36,476 nt of DNA from assembly GCA_002712765.1 (NCBI GenBank), contig PAUP01000064.1, positions 1-36,476 on the forward strand, given 5' to 3'. A program made the translations under genes and the position numbers. Source of the DNA: Cytophagaceae bacterium (GTDB lineage Bacteria > Bacteroidota > Bacteroidia > Flavobacteriales > Flavobacteriaceae). Of this stretch, positions 17,851-26,041 are shown piece by piece. The notes beneath the pieces are model-generated. The model was not told the DNA's origin. It worked only from the letters and a program-made list of their open reading frames with translations, and searched no databases. The stretch's first letter is position 1. Each line of letters opens with the position of its first letter.

Positions 17851-19539
17851 GTGAAATCACCTCCTATTCTTAGCGCTCGTCATCTTCATATTTCCTTCAA
17901 ACAACAAAATGATTGGAGGCAAGTGGTTCACGATGTTAATTTTGAGCTGTTTCCTAATGAGGTTCTTGCCATAGTCGGAGAGTCTGGCTCTGGCAAATCG
18001 GTATCTACCTTGGCCATCCTAGGACTATTACCAAAGAAAAAAGCGCGTATTTCGGGTAGTATCACTTTTGAAGGTCTAGAGCTTAACCACTTAGACCAAG
18101 CTTCGTTTCGCAAGATACGAGGACGACAAATCTCTATGATTTTTCAGGAACCCATGAGTTCTCTCAACCCATCTATGCATTGTGGAAATCAGGTAATAGA
18201 AGTGTTGATGCAACATACGGCTATGAGCTACAAACAAGCGCGTAGCCAGACGCTTTCGCTATTTGAAAAAGTAAAGTTGCCAAGACCAGAAAGTATGATG
18301 CGCTCTTATCCTCATCAGTTAAGTGGTGGCCAGAAACAACGTGTTATGATTGCTATGGCAATAGCTTGCAAGCCCAAAGTTCTCATTGCAGACGAGCCAA
18401 CAACTGCTTTGGATGTAACCGTCCAAAAAGAGATCATCGACCTGCTCAAAACCCTGCAGCAAGAAACGGGGATGAGTATTATTTTTATTTCTCATGACCT
18501 CTCTTTAGTAGGTGATATTGCAGATAGAGTAATGGTGATGTACCAAGGACAGGTAGTAGAGACCGCTTCCGCGAAAGCGATATTTGATCAACCACAACAC
18601 CAATATACCAAGGCTTTATTACACGCACGACCTTCATTGGAGGTGAGGCTCAAAAAACTGCCTACTATAGATGATTATTTGAAAGAGCGTACCCACACCG
18701 CAATCATCTCACCACAACAAAGACAAGAAGCACACGAAAAAATTTACAACCGACACCCGCTCTTGGAAGTGAGAGATCTGTCCAAAACCTATATATCTAA
18801 TACAGGATGGTTTGGAAAAAGAGAAGAAGTTAACGCTGTTAATGAAGTTTCTTTTAAGATTTATGAAGGTGAAACATTAGGACTTGTAGGAGAATCGGGC
18901 TGTGGTAAGTCTACCCTTGGCAATGCGATATTACAATTGGAGCCGGCTACCTCTGGAGCTATTTTTTACAAAGGAAAAGACATCACCACCCTCAAAGGGA
19001 AACAGCTAAGAGCTTTACGTAAAGAAATACAAATTATATTTCAGGATCCTTTTGCCAGTCTCAACCCAAGATTAACTGTGGGACAAGCCGTCATGGAGCC
19101 TATGACGGTACATAAATTATATGCCCACAAAAAAGAGCGCATAAGCCGTACTATAGCTTTACTTAAAAGTGTAGGCCTTACCGAAGATCATTTTCACAGA
19201 TATCCTCATGAGTTTAGTGGTGGGCAGCGACAACGTATTGGTATCGCGCGCACTATTGCCTTGCAACCTAAGTTAATTGTATGTGATGAATCTGTAAGCG
19301 CTCTTGATATTAGCGTTCAAGCTCAGGTGTTAAATTTGCTCAATACCCTTAAAGAAACCTATGGCTTTACCTATATATTTATATCACATGATCTTGCCGT
19401 AGTCAAATACATGGCCGATCAATTAATTGTCATGCAAGCTGGTAAAATAGAAGAAATGGGAGAAGCCGACCAGGTCTATAAAAAGCCGCAAAGGCCATAC
19501 ACCCAACGTCTCATTAATGCCATACCTAAAGGTCGTTAA
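17851..19539 (+). CDS. peptide/nickel-type ABC transporter, fused double ATPase
   Basis: Two complete ATPase domains lie in one chain, corresponding to DppD plus DppF or to YejF. Walker A motifs are GESGSGKS (residues 43-50) and GESGCGKS (about 347-354). Signature motifs are LSGGQKQR (about 156) and FSGGQRQR (about 455), and the Walker B segments are VLIADEPTTALD and LIVCDESVSALD. Each half ends with the oligopeptide-family segment (QHQYTKALL; QRPYTQRLINAIP). No permease or binding protein gene is adjacent, so its partners are encoded elsewhere. The start is GTG at 17851. A palindromic repeat variant (18565-18578) encodes ASAKA in the region where relatives usually have GxxKE. Confidence 0.93.
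   Translation: MKSPPILSARHLHISFKQQNDWRQVVHDVNFELFPNEVLAIVGESGSGKSVSTLAILGLLPKKKARISGSITFEGLELNHLDQASFRKIRGRQISMIFQEPMSSLNPSMHCGNQVIEVLMQHTAMSYKQARSQTLSLFEKVKLPRPESMMRSYPHQLSGGQKQRVMIAMAIACKPKVLIADEPTTALDVTVQKEIIDLLKTLQQETGMSIIFISHDLSLVGDIADRVMVMYQGQVVETASAKAIFDQPQHQYTKALLHARPSLEVRLKKLPTIDDYLKERTHTAIISPQQRQEAHEKIYNRHPLLEVRDLSKTYISNTGWFGKREEVNAVNEVSFKIYEGETLGLVGESGCGKSTLGNAILQLEPATSGAIFYKGKDITTLKGKQLRALRKEIQIIFQDPFASLNPRLTVGQAVMEPMTVHKLYAHKKERISRTIALLKSVGLTEDHFHRYPHEFSGGQRQRIGIARTIALQPKLIVCDESVSALDISVQAQVLNLLNTLKETYGFTYIFISHDLAVVKYMADQLIVMQAGKIEEMGEADQVYKKPQRPYTQRLINAIPKGR
18565..18578. repeat. palindromic repeat variant GCTTCCGCGAAAGC, copy 4 (in ABC ATPase)
   Basis: One base (T to C at the fifth position) differs from the consensus. 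It encodes T-ASAKA-I in the usual frame. Confidence 0.85.
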
Positions 19540-19663
19540 AGCATAAATAGAAATACCTTTTTGGCTAGGTACATACAATTTCCAACAAATACAAAACCGC
19601 TTTTTAATTGAGCTGCTGTTTTTCTGACAGGAGTCGCTATTCTATTCATCGATTCAAAATGTG

Positions 19664-19702
19664 TGGTTAAAACAAAATCCGCAGGGCTCCCCCTGCGGAT
19701 TT
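19664..19702 (-). terminator. intrinsic terminator of the candidate small RNA
   Basis: A perfect 12-bp stem (arms 19675-19686 and 19691-19702, AAATCCGCAGGG type) with a 4-nt loop is followed on the minus strand by TTTTGTTTT. The plus-strand side has only TTT next to it, so the minus direction is favoured, though it could also stop readthrough from the ABC gene 135 bp away. Confidence 0.85.
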
Positions 19703-19830
19703 CTAACAAATCATAACTTAAAACACTCGTATGAGTCTATAAAAGTTATTCGGTGTAGACAATCGCCTAAAAAAACCTTGGGGGCAGCTTTTTTAGACCC
19801 TGTCTTAATCATTCAATTATGATGATTGGG
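19664..19830 (-). ncRNA. candidate small RNA of unknown family
   Basis: The minus strand shows a complete transcription unit of about 165 nt. A promoter precedes it (19836-19866). The RNA can form hairpin 1 (19822-19827 with 19807-19812), a long interrupted helix 2 (outer arm 19801-19805 with 19757-19761; inner arm 19089-type A/U helix at 19089 is not used, the inner pairing is 19889-free and lies at 19789-19796 with 19767-19774), hairpin 3 (19743-19749 with 19713-19719, inner 19733-19736 with 19725-19728), and a terminator hairpin. Pairings were read by eye. No protein gene follows on this strand, so it is not a leader. I cannot match it to 6S, tmRNA, RNase P or SRP RNA. 6S-Flavo and Flavo-1 motifs are possibilities to test. 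Confidence 0.55.
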
Positions 19831-19835
19831 GACTG

Positions 19836-19866
19836 CTAAAGTAGTATAAATAATTACTTATCCAAA
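19836..19866 (-). promoter_or_regulatory. promoter of the candidate small RNA
   Basis: On the minus strand TTTG (19866-19863), a 19-nt spacer and TACTTTAG (19843-19836) match the Bacteroidota TTTG, N19, TAnnTTTG pattern at all but one box position pair. The expected start is near 19830. Confidence 0.55.
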
Positions 19867-20126
19867 TTTTTATCTTAAAAACTTTTGATAAATGTTAAAA
19901 AAACGTGTATTTCATCGAATAAATATGTTTTTTGTCGTTTTAAAAAGTGATTTTCGACAATTGACATGTTTTTATCGCCAAAATGCTAGGACTGTTTTTT
20001 AAATGTAAATATGCTCATTAGGATAGAGGTAAGGTCAAACTACCAACAAATCCAAGTTGGGGTATGTAAATCGTTTACTTATCAGAAAAAAAGTGAAGTA
20101 TAGCCCTTAGAGCTCGCAATGTAATC

Positions 20127-20780
20127 CTAAAAGCTCATTTCGGGTATCTCACCTTCAATGATGAGATGGCCATCTGTTGCCTGCTTAATAGCTTCTACGG
20201 TCACACCAGGGGCACGTTCTAGCAATTTAAAGCCATCATTGGTAACTTCCATCACCGCAAGATTGGTGACTATCTTTTTAACACAGCCCACGCCTGTAAG
20301 CGGAAGACTGCACTGCTTAAGCACCTTTGACGCCCCTGCACGGTTGGTGTGCATCATAGCTACTATAATATTGTCGGCACTGGCCACAAGATCCATAGCG
20401 CCACCCATGCCCTTAACCATCTTACCGGGTATTTTCCAGTTTGCGATATCGCCATTTTCAGAAACTTCCATAGCTCCTAGTATAGTCAAATCTACATGCT
20501 GGCCACGTATCATCCCAAAACTCATAGCGCTATCAAAAAAACTCGCCCCTGGCAAGGTAGTAATGGTTTGCTTACCTGCATTGATAATGTCTGCATCTTC
20601 TTCGCCTTCAAATGGGAAAGGCCCCATACCCAAAACCCCATTCTCACTTTGAAATTCGACCTCTATATCATCGCGTACATAATTGGCGACCAAGGTCGGA
20701 ATACCAATACCGAGATTAACGTAGTATCCGTCTCTAACTTCTTTGGCGATACGCTGGGCGATTTGATTTTTATCTAACAT
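20127..20780 (-). CDS. scoB: 3-oxoacid CoA-transferase subunit B
   Basis: This beta subunit of a class I CoA-transferase moves CoA between succinyl-CoA and a 3-oxoacid such as acetoacetate, used in ketone-body and branched-chain degradation. The catalytic glutamate is E46 in SENGVLGMGPFP. Other family blocks are YYVNLGIGIPTLVANY, GMGGAMDLV and the C-terminal GVTVEAIKQATDG. At 217 residues it has normal length. It lies 62 bp downstream of the alpha-subunit gene on the same strand, so the two form one operon. AtoA is an alternative name; substrate preference (acetoacetate or 3-oxoadipate) cannot be settled from sequence. Confidence 0.95.
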   Translation of the reverse strand: MLDKNQIAQRIAKEVRDGYYVNLGIGIPTLVANYVRDDIEVEFQSENGVLGMGPFPFEGEEDADIINAGKQTITTLPGASFFDSAMSFGMIRGQHVDLTILGAMEVSENGDIANWKIPGKMVKGMGGAMDLVASADNIIVAMMHTNRAGASKVLKQCSLPLTGVGCVKKIVTNLAVMEVTNDGFKLLERAPGVTVEAIKQATDGHLIIEGEIPEMSF

Positions 20781-20842
20781 GATGGGTGTTCTATTTTAAG
20801 TGCAGTAGTCTATTACTAGGTCAATATGTGTTTGTTATACGA

Positions 20843-21544
20843 TTAATTCCTTTGCCGTACCGTACGCTGTTCTATACGCTTTTCATAATTGACACCTTGA
20901 AAAATACGCTGTATAAAAATACCTGGCATATGTATCTCATTAGGATCTAGTTCACCGGCAGGCACGAGTTCTTCTACTTCGGCTACAGTGATCTTGGCAG
21001 CACCACACATATTGGGATTAAAATTGCGCGCTGTACCTTTAAAAATAAGATTTCCAGCAGTATCTCCCTTCCAGGCTTTTACAAAAGCAAAATCGGCATC
21101 AAAGGCGTATTCTAGGATGTGCATCTTCCCGTTAAATTCTCGGGACTCTTTCCCTTGGGCTACTTCGGTACCATAACCAGCAGGGGTATAAAAGGCAGGA
21201 AAACCTGCTTGAGCTGCACGACAACGCTCTGCCAAGGTACCCTGAGGTATGAGTTCGACCTCTAGCTCACCAGATAACATTTGTCGTTCAAACTCTGCAT
21301 TCTCACCTACATAAGATGAGATCATCTTTTTGATCTGATGCTGATGTAAGAGAAGACCAAGTCCAAAATCATCTACTCCAGCATTGTTAGAAATACAGGT
21401 TAATTTATTAATATTTAATCGCACCAATTCTGCAATAGCATTTTCGGGAATTCCGCTAAGGCCAAAACCTCCAAACATAAAGGTCATCCCACTATCGACA
21501 CCTTTCAAAGCTGAAGAAACATCGGCTACTTTCTTTGTAATCAT
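20843..21544 (-). CDS. scoA: 3-oxoacid CoA-transferase subunit A
   Basis: This alpha subunit pairs with the downstream ScoB. Family blocks include [23 protein letters not shown] near residue 15, [42 protein letters not shown], and a C-terminal segment with [32 protein letters not shown]. At 233 residues it is complete. The protein starts with [22 protein letters not shown] box (minus strand, 21570-21563) lies about 20 bp before the ATG and may be part of the promoter, although no clear -33 element accompanies it. Confidence 0.95.
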   Translation of the reverse strand: MITKKVADVSSALKGVDSGMTFMFGGFGLSGIPENAIAELVRLNINKLTCISNNAGVDDFGLGLLLHQHQIKKMISSYVGENAEFERQMLSGELEVELIPQGTLAERCRAAQAGFPAFYTPAGYGTEVAQGKESREFNGKMHILEYAFDADFAFVKAWKGDTAGNLIFKGTARNFNPNMCGAAKITVAEVEELVPAGELDPNEIHMPGIFIQRIFQGVNYEKRIEQRTVRQRN

Positions 21545-21612
21545 CGTCGTTTTTCTTTGTCTTAAAAATACGACTTTTTATAGGATCATAGGCCTTTCAT
21601 ATTTCAAATGGC

Positions 21613-21643
21613 AAGAAAAATGCCGCCAAGATCGGCAGCATTT
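21613..21643 (-). terminator. intrinsic terminator of the ricT-gldH-PBP1A operon
   Basis: On the minus strand the arms at 21643-21634 and 21627-21618 (AAATGCTGCC with GGCGGCATTT, one G-U) are followed by TTTTTCTT, about 70 bp past the PBP1A stop. Confidence 0.75.
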
Positions 21644-21714
21644 GTAATTTGGCAAAGCAATGATAGGCTAGTACCTGTTTGCCCTATTTTCCTACAACGC
21701 GATATAGCATCATA

Positions 21715-24051
21715 TTAGAAGTCAATTTCGTCCGGAATTTCTTCGTCAACACCAGTTCCCTTATATTTTTCACAATCGATTTCAATGGATAAATCTTCGG
21801 GTTTTTCAAATTCCCCTTTAGAGATGTCCAAGTCTTCATTGGCATACACGTCTTTCATATACATTCCCCAAATAGGTAAGGCCATTGTCGCACCCTGCCC
21901 ATAGCGCAAGGATGGGAAATGGGTGGCTCTATCATCGCCACCTACCCAAACACCAGTTACCAGATTGGGTACAATACCCATAAACCAGCCATCAGACTGA
22001 TTTTGAGTGGTTCCTGTTTTTCCAGCTATAGGGTTAGTAAATCCATAAGGATAGCCTGTAACCGCTCTTTTGTAGTCGGTTCGATTAGTCGCCCAAGTAG
22101 TTCGCAAGCGTTGGCCAGATCCAGCCTGAGTCACACCCTCCATCAATTGAAGTGTCACATAGGCCGCCTCGGCGCTAAGCACATCCCGAGTCTCAGGAAT
22201 ATGTTGATACAAAATGGTGCCATTTTTGTCTTGAATCGTACTTACAATTTGCGGCGTAACATATACCCCTTGATTTGCAAATGCCGAATAGGCAGAGACC
22301 ATCTCGTATAAACTCAAATCTGGAGTCCCTAAAGCAATAGAAGGCACCTCAGGAATATCGGCACTAACCCCGAGTTTACGCACCAAATCGATCACGGGCG
22401 CTGGGCCCACTTTATCCATTAATCGTGCAGACACCGTATTGACAGACTGTGCTAAGGCATCTTTCATGGTAATCATACCCCCGTATTCGCCACCAGAATT
22501 TTTAGGTGCCCAATCTTTAGTATTACCATGCTTTCCAGCAGGAATGCTATAGATGGTATTGGGTAAGGTATCACAAGGCGATAAGTGCAATTGATCTACT
22601 GCGGTAGCGTATAAAAAGGGTTTAAAGGTAGAACCAACCTGACGTTTACCCGTTTGTACATGGTCAAACTGGAAATGACGCATATTGATCCCGCCTACCC
22701 AAGCTCGTACTTCACCCGTTTGAGGTACCATAGACATCAATCCTGTACGCAAAAAGCGTTTGTAATACCTAATAGAATCTCTTGGCGTCATCAAGGTATC
22801 AATATCTCCCTGCCACGAAAAAATAGACATATCGGTTTTGACATCAAATGACTTGCGAATCTCTTCTTCGGTTTTGCCAGCTCTTTTCATCAAACGCCAA
22901 CGCGAAGACGATTTCATAGCGCGTTCAAAAATAAGGTCGATCTCATCTTGATCGATATCTCTAAAGGGCGCCGTTTTGTTCTTTTCATTTTGACGATCAA
23001 ACTCCTTCTGCAATTTAGCCATATGTTGTGCCACAGCCTCTTCGGCCATTTTTTGCATTCTACTGTCTATGGTAGTGGTAATCGTTAAACCGTCTCGGTA
23101 AATATTGTAGTATTCCAAATTTCCTTCGGCATCTTCTCCTTTGGGATTTTCTTTAATCCATTGTGACATGAATTTTTTAAGATTCTCTCTAAAATAAGTA
23201 GCAATACCATCGGCATGCCCCTCTGGGGTGTAGCGCAATATTAGTGGCATGGCTTGAAGCGAATCTTTTTCGGCAGTGGTGAGCATGCCATTGCGCTCCA
23301 TTTGTTTAAAGACCTGATTGCGACGACGCAAGGATTTTTCTTTTGAAATCTCTCTGTGTGGATTGTACTGTCTAGGGTTTTTAAGCATCGCTACCAGCAC
23401 CGCCGATTCTGAAACCGTAAGCTCATCTACTTCTTTATCAAAGTATATGCGAGAGGCCGAACTTATCCCAATCGCATTAAACAAAAAGTCAAATTTATTG
23501 AGATACATCGCAATGATCTCCTCCTTGGTATACTGTCGCTCCAAACGTGTAGATATCACCCACTCTTTCACCTTTTGTATCAAACGCTCTAGGGTATTAT
23601 CTGGTGGGTCCGAAAAGAGTAATTTTGACAACTGTTGGGTTATTGTACTCGCCCCTCCGTCAGATCCCAATGCGGCAACGGCTCTGGCAAATCCTCTAAA
23701 ATCTATGCCTGAGTGTTCATAATAACGTTCGTCTTCTGTGGCAACTAGCGCATCTACCAGATTTTGGGGTAAGTCTTCATATTTTATTGGGGTGCGGTTT
23801 TCATTAAAGTAAGTGCCCAGTTGCTTCCCATCTGCAGATAGAATTTTGGTGGCCAGATTGCTCTCAGGATTTTCAAGCTGTTCAAAGGTTGGAAGGGTTC
23901 CAAAAACATTCCAACTCGCCAACAAGAACACCAATACTATGGCTGCAAGACCTCCTATAAATAGTCCCCAAAACCACTTGAGATATTTTACTACCGCACT
24001 GCCCGATTTGGACTGCTTCTTCTTTGTTTTTTTAACTGCTTTTTTTGCCAT
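21715..24051 (-). CDS. class A penicillin-binding protein 1A (glycosyltransferase/transpeptidase)
   Basis: This bifunctional enzyme polymerises and cross-links peptidoglycan on the periplasmic face of the inner membrane. A basic cytoplasmic N-terminus (AKKAVKKTKKKQ) precedes one membrane helix (LFIGGLAAIVLVFLLASW). The GT51 domain contains EDERYYEHSGIDFRG and the STITQQLSKLLF block. In the transpeptidase domain the nucleophile is S474 in GSTFKPF, followed by SVN and KTGTTQNQSDGWF. A longer start at 24075 overlaps gldH by 17 bp; the ATG at 24051, which lies 7 bp past the gldH stop, is preferred. Third gene of the ricT-gldH operon, followed by a terminator. Confidence 0.93.
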   Translation of the reverse strand: MAKKAVKKTKKKQSKSGSAVVKYLKWFWGLFIGGLAAIVLVFLLASWNVFGTLPTFEQLENPESNLATKILSADGKQLGTYFNENRTPIKYEDLPQNLVDALVATEDERYYEHSGIDFRGFARAVAALGSDGGASTITQQLSKLLFSDPPDNTLERLIQKVKEWVISTRLERQYTKEEIIAMYLNKFDFLFNAIGISSASRIYFDKEVDELTVSESAVLVAMLKNPRQYNPHREISKEKSLRRRNQVFKQMERNGMLTTAEKDSLQAMPLILRYTPEGHADGIATYFRENLKKFMSQWIKENPKGEDAEGNLEYYNIYRDGLTITTTIDSRMQKMAEEAVAQHMAKLQKEFDRQNEKNKTAPFRDIDQDEIDLIFERAMKSSSRWRLMKRAGKTEEEIRKSFDVKTDMSIFSWQGDIDTLMTPRDSIRYYKRFLRTGLMSMVPQTGEVRAWVGGINMRHFQFDHVQTGKRQVGSTFKPFLYATAVDQLHLSPCDTLPNTIYSIPAGKHGNTKDWAPKNSGGEYGGMITMKDALAQSVNTVSARLMDKVGPAPVIDLVRKLGVSADIPEVPSIALGTPDLSLYEMVSAYSAFANQGVYVTPQIVSTIQDKNGTILYQHIPETRDVLSAEAAYVTLQLMEGVTQAGSGQRLRTTWATNRTDYKRAVTGYPYGFTNPIAGKTGTTQNQSDGWFMGIVPNLVTGVWVGGDDRATHFPSLRYGQGATMALPIWGMYMKDVYANEDLDISKGEFEKPEDLSIEIDCEKYKGTGVDEEIPDEIDF

Positions 24052-24058
24052 ATTCTGA

Positions 24059-24538
24059 TTATTCTGGTCTTTCAATACGCATGCCTACTTCGGTAATCCC
24101 CTTTAGGACCTGGTCACCTTCTACGCTGCCGTTTCTGCGCATCGCGTGATTGATTTTAAGGGTGTAGGTTCCGCTTTCGCGAAAGCGAAAACCTTCCTTA
24201 TACCACAATTTGCTTTCTTTTATATCTCCCATTCCTGCTCCTAAAAGTTCTCCCGAGGGAGCCGCCATACGATATTCTAAGGTATCCGTTTGAAGCTTGC
24301 CATTGGGGTAATTCATCTCAGTAATCAGAAACAAATTATTGTATGGATACTCGTGATTTGCTCTTAGAGTGATAAACAGATCTAGCGGTTGCAGACTATC
24401 TATATCGGCCAAGTCAAAAGCGAGTGTTCTCGATTTTTCCCAACCATCACCCAAGGATTGGTAACTGTCATACACGCTGTTGTCATCACATCCAATAAGC
24501 GACAACACAACAACAAATACTCCTATCCATTTACGCAT
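24059..24538 (-). CDS. gldH: gliding motility lipoprotein GldH
   Basis: This 159-residue lipoprotein is needed for gliding in Flavobacterium johnsoniae. The lipobox is LSLIGC with lipidated C17, and the body contains the family blocks LPLDLFITLRANHEYPYNN (seen as LQPLDLFITLRANHEYPY) and NLFLITEMNYPNG. A much longer frame extends upstream to 24772 but lies inside ricT in another frame; the start at 24538 gives a proper lipoprotein signal and overlaps the ricT stop by 8 bp. A perfect palindromic repeat (24173-24186) encodes FRES in the segment FRFRESGTYTLKI, where relatives have an F+FPESGTYTF-like sequence of equal length. Confidence 0.92.
   Translation of the reverse strand: MRKWIGVFVVVLSLIGCDDNSVYDSYQSLGDGWEKSRTLAFDLADIDSLQPLDLFITLRANHEYPYNNLFLITEMNYPNGKLQTDTLEYRMAAPSGELLGAGMGDIKESKLWYKEGFRFRESGTYTLKINHAMRRNGSVEGDQVLKGITEVGMRIERPE
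24173..24186. repeat. palindromic repeat GCTTTCGCGAAAGC, copy 5 (in gldH)
   Basis: Perfect palindrome, 16 bp with the flanking C and G. It is the only copy in this window read in the TTT-CGC-GAA-AGC frame (FRES). Confidence 0.95.
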
Positions 24539-25853
24539 CAGACCCTGGTTTTGGTTTACGCTTGTTGTTTTTTCTTCGAGAAGAATTTCTTTTTTGATTC
24601 GATCCTTTGGCTTCGCCTGGCTGCTTAGCACTTTGAGATTTGTTGTTTTGTCGCTTTGACGATTGTCCTGATGATGCTTTGGCCTGCGACTTAGCTTGTT
24701 GTGAAGCAACGGGCTTTTTACGGCGTGAATTCTTGCGTTTTTTTCGTCGGTTGTTTTTTTGAGGTTGATCAAAGCGAGTTAAGCTGTCTTGTCCTACAAC
24801 GTTGCCAAAATCTACTTTAGTATCTATGACGAGCTCGGCGGCAAATTCTTCAAGACTAGCTACAGGTTCTTTGGCCTTATTGGCAGCAATGATTTCATTG
24901 GCATGTGTGGTAGATAGTTTGTGCCAATTCATCCACTCACCTTCATAAGCATACCATAACAGCCCCTGAAAAATATCAATCTTTTGACATACGGCTGTCC
25001 CTTTTTGGGTATAGAGTTTTTGTTCGGTTTTGGGAAAATCTTTGAGCGCATCCATATAAGCATCCAGCTCATAATTGAGACAGCACTTTAATTTTCCACA
25101 TTGACCGGCGAGTTTTTGAGGGTTGAGTGATAATTGTTGGTAGCGCGCAGCACTCGTACTCACAGATCTAAAATCTGTTAGCCAAGTAGAACAGCACAGC
25201 TCACGGCCGCAGGAACCAATCCCGCCCAGTCGTGAAGCTTCCTGCCGCAACCCAATTTGACGCATCTCAATTCGGGTTCTAAATTCTTGAGCAAACTCTT
25301 TGATGAGTTGTCTAAAATCGACTCTGTCTTCGGCGGTGTAATAAAAGGTGGCTTTGGAAGCATCGCCCTGAAATTCGATATCCGAGATCTTCATTTGCAA
25401 TTGAAGTCGTATCGCAATCTCGCGCGCTCTCACCTTCATCGGTTCTTCTCGCTCTCTAGCTTTGGTCCAGATATCGATATCTTTTTGAGTTGCCTTGCGA
25501 TATACTTTGAGGGTGTCTTCGGTATCTTGTTTGACGCGTTTGCGTTTCATCTGTACCCGTACGAGTTCTCCAGTAAGGGTTACCATCCCAATATCATGGC
25601 CAGAAGCGGCCTGAGTGGCAACGATATCGCCAATATTTAAAGACAAATCTTCTGTATTCTTATAGTAGTCTTTACGACCGTTTTTAAAACGTACTTCTAC
25701 ATAATTGAACGGTGCCTGACCTTCGGGGAGTGCCATATTTGACAACCAGTCAAATACGGTCAATTTATTACATCCATCTGTTCCACAAGTGCCGTTATTC
25801 TTACAACCTTTGGGTTGCCCATCGGCTCCTGTGCCACAATTTCCACATGCCAT
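24531..25853 (-). CDS. ricT: PSP1 domain protein (RicT/YaaT homologue)
   Basis: The 440-residue protein begins with a Cys-rich segment (MACGNCGTG, CKNNGTCGTDGC). The PSP1 core carries two conserved cysteine clusters, SCGRELCC near 213 and QCGKLKCC near 248. In Bacillus, RicT belongs to the Fe-S-containing RicAFT complex that acts with RNase Y in mRNA maturation; the flavobacterial role is not established. The C-terminal 75 or so residues are a Lys/Arg/Ser/Gln/Asn-rich tail, probably disordered and perhaps RNA-binding (inference). It is the first gene of an operon, with its stop overlapping the gldH start (ATGCGTAA, 8 bp). Confidence 0.88.
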   Translation of the reverse strand: MACGNCGTGADGQPKGCKNNGTCGTDGCNKLTVFDWLSNMALPEGQAPFNYVEVRFKNGRKDYYKNTEDLSLNIGDIVATQAASGHDIGMVTLTGELVRVQMKRKRVKQDTEDTLKVYRKATQKDIDIWTKAREREEPMKVRAREIAIRLQLQMKISDIEFQGDASKATFYYTAEDRVDFRQLIKEFAQEFRTRIEMRQIGLRQEASRLGGIGSCGRELCCSTWLTDFRSVSTSAARYQQLSLNPQKLAGQCGKLKCCLNYELDAYMDALKDFPKTEQKLYTQKGTAVCQKIDIFQGLLWYAYEGEWMNWHKLSTTHANEIIAANKAKEPVASLEEFAAELVIDTKVDFGNVVGQDSLTRFDQPQKNNRRKKRKNSRRKKPVASQQAKSQAKASSGQSSKRQNNKSQSAKQPGEAKGSNQKRNSSRRKNNKRKPKPGSDA

Positions 25854-26003
25854 ATTCCTTCTATATATTGAGGTAAAATGTCTGATAAAGCGTCCTTTAG
25901 ACGGTTTTCTGCGTCATTTTACTCGTGATTATTACTTATATTTAACCATATGCTCCGTTAAAGATACCATTTTTGAGGTTTCTAGGAGACCGTAGCTTGA
26001 GAT

Positions 26004-26017
26004 GCTTTCGCGAAAGC
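26004..26017. repeat. palindromic repeat GCTTTCGCGAAAGC, copy 6 (upstream of M23 gene)
   Basis: Perfect palindrome, 16 bp with flanking T and A, in noncoding DNA ending 24 bp before the M23 peptidase ATG. Confidence 0.93.
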
Positions 26018-26041
26018 AAATTTACTATTAATCATCGACCC

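Larger units (their letters stand above)
19540..20126. other. 587-bp region without a protein gene
   Basis: No credible protein-coding frame is seen here. It holds the candidate small RNA at 19664-19830 and its promoter. The remainder (19867-20126) is AT-rich, with a short inverted repeat GTAAA-tcg-TTTAC at 20066-20078 and no other recognisable element. Confidence 0.7.

Noticed and set aside
20011-20103. 30-codon frame in the 19540-20126 gap
   Set aside because: No hydrophobic, signal or domain feature, no composition bias, and it lies in AT-rich DNA; likely chance.
24539-24772. Long upstream extension of gldH
   Set aside because: It lies inside ricT in another frame and would remove the lipoprotein signal; the start at 24538 fits the family.
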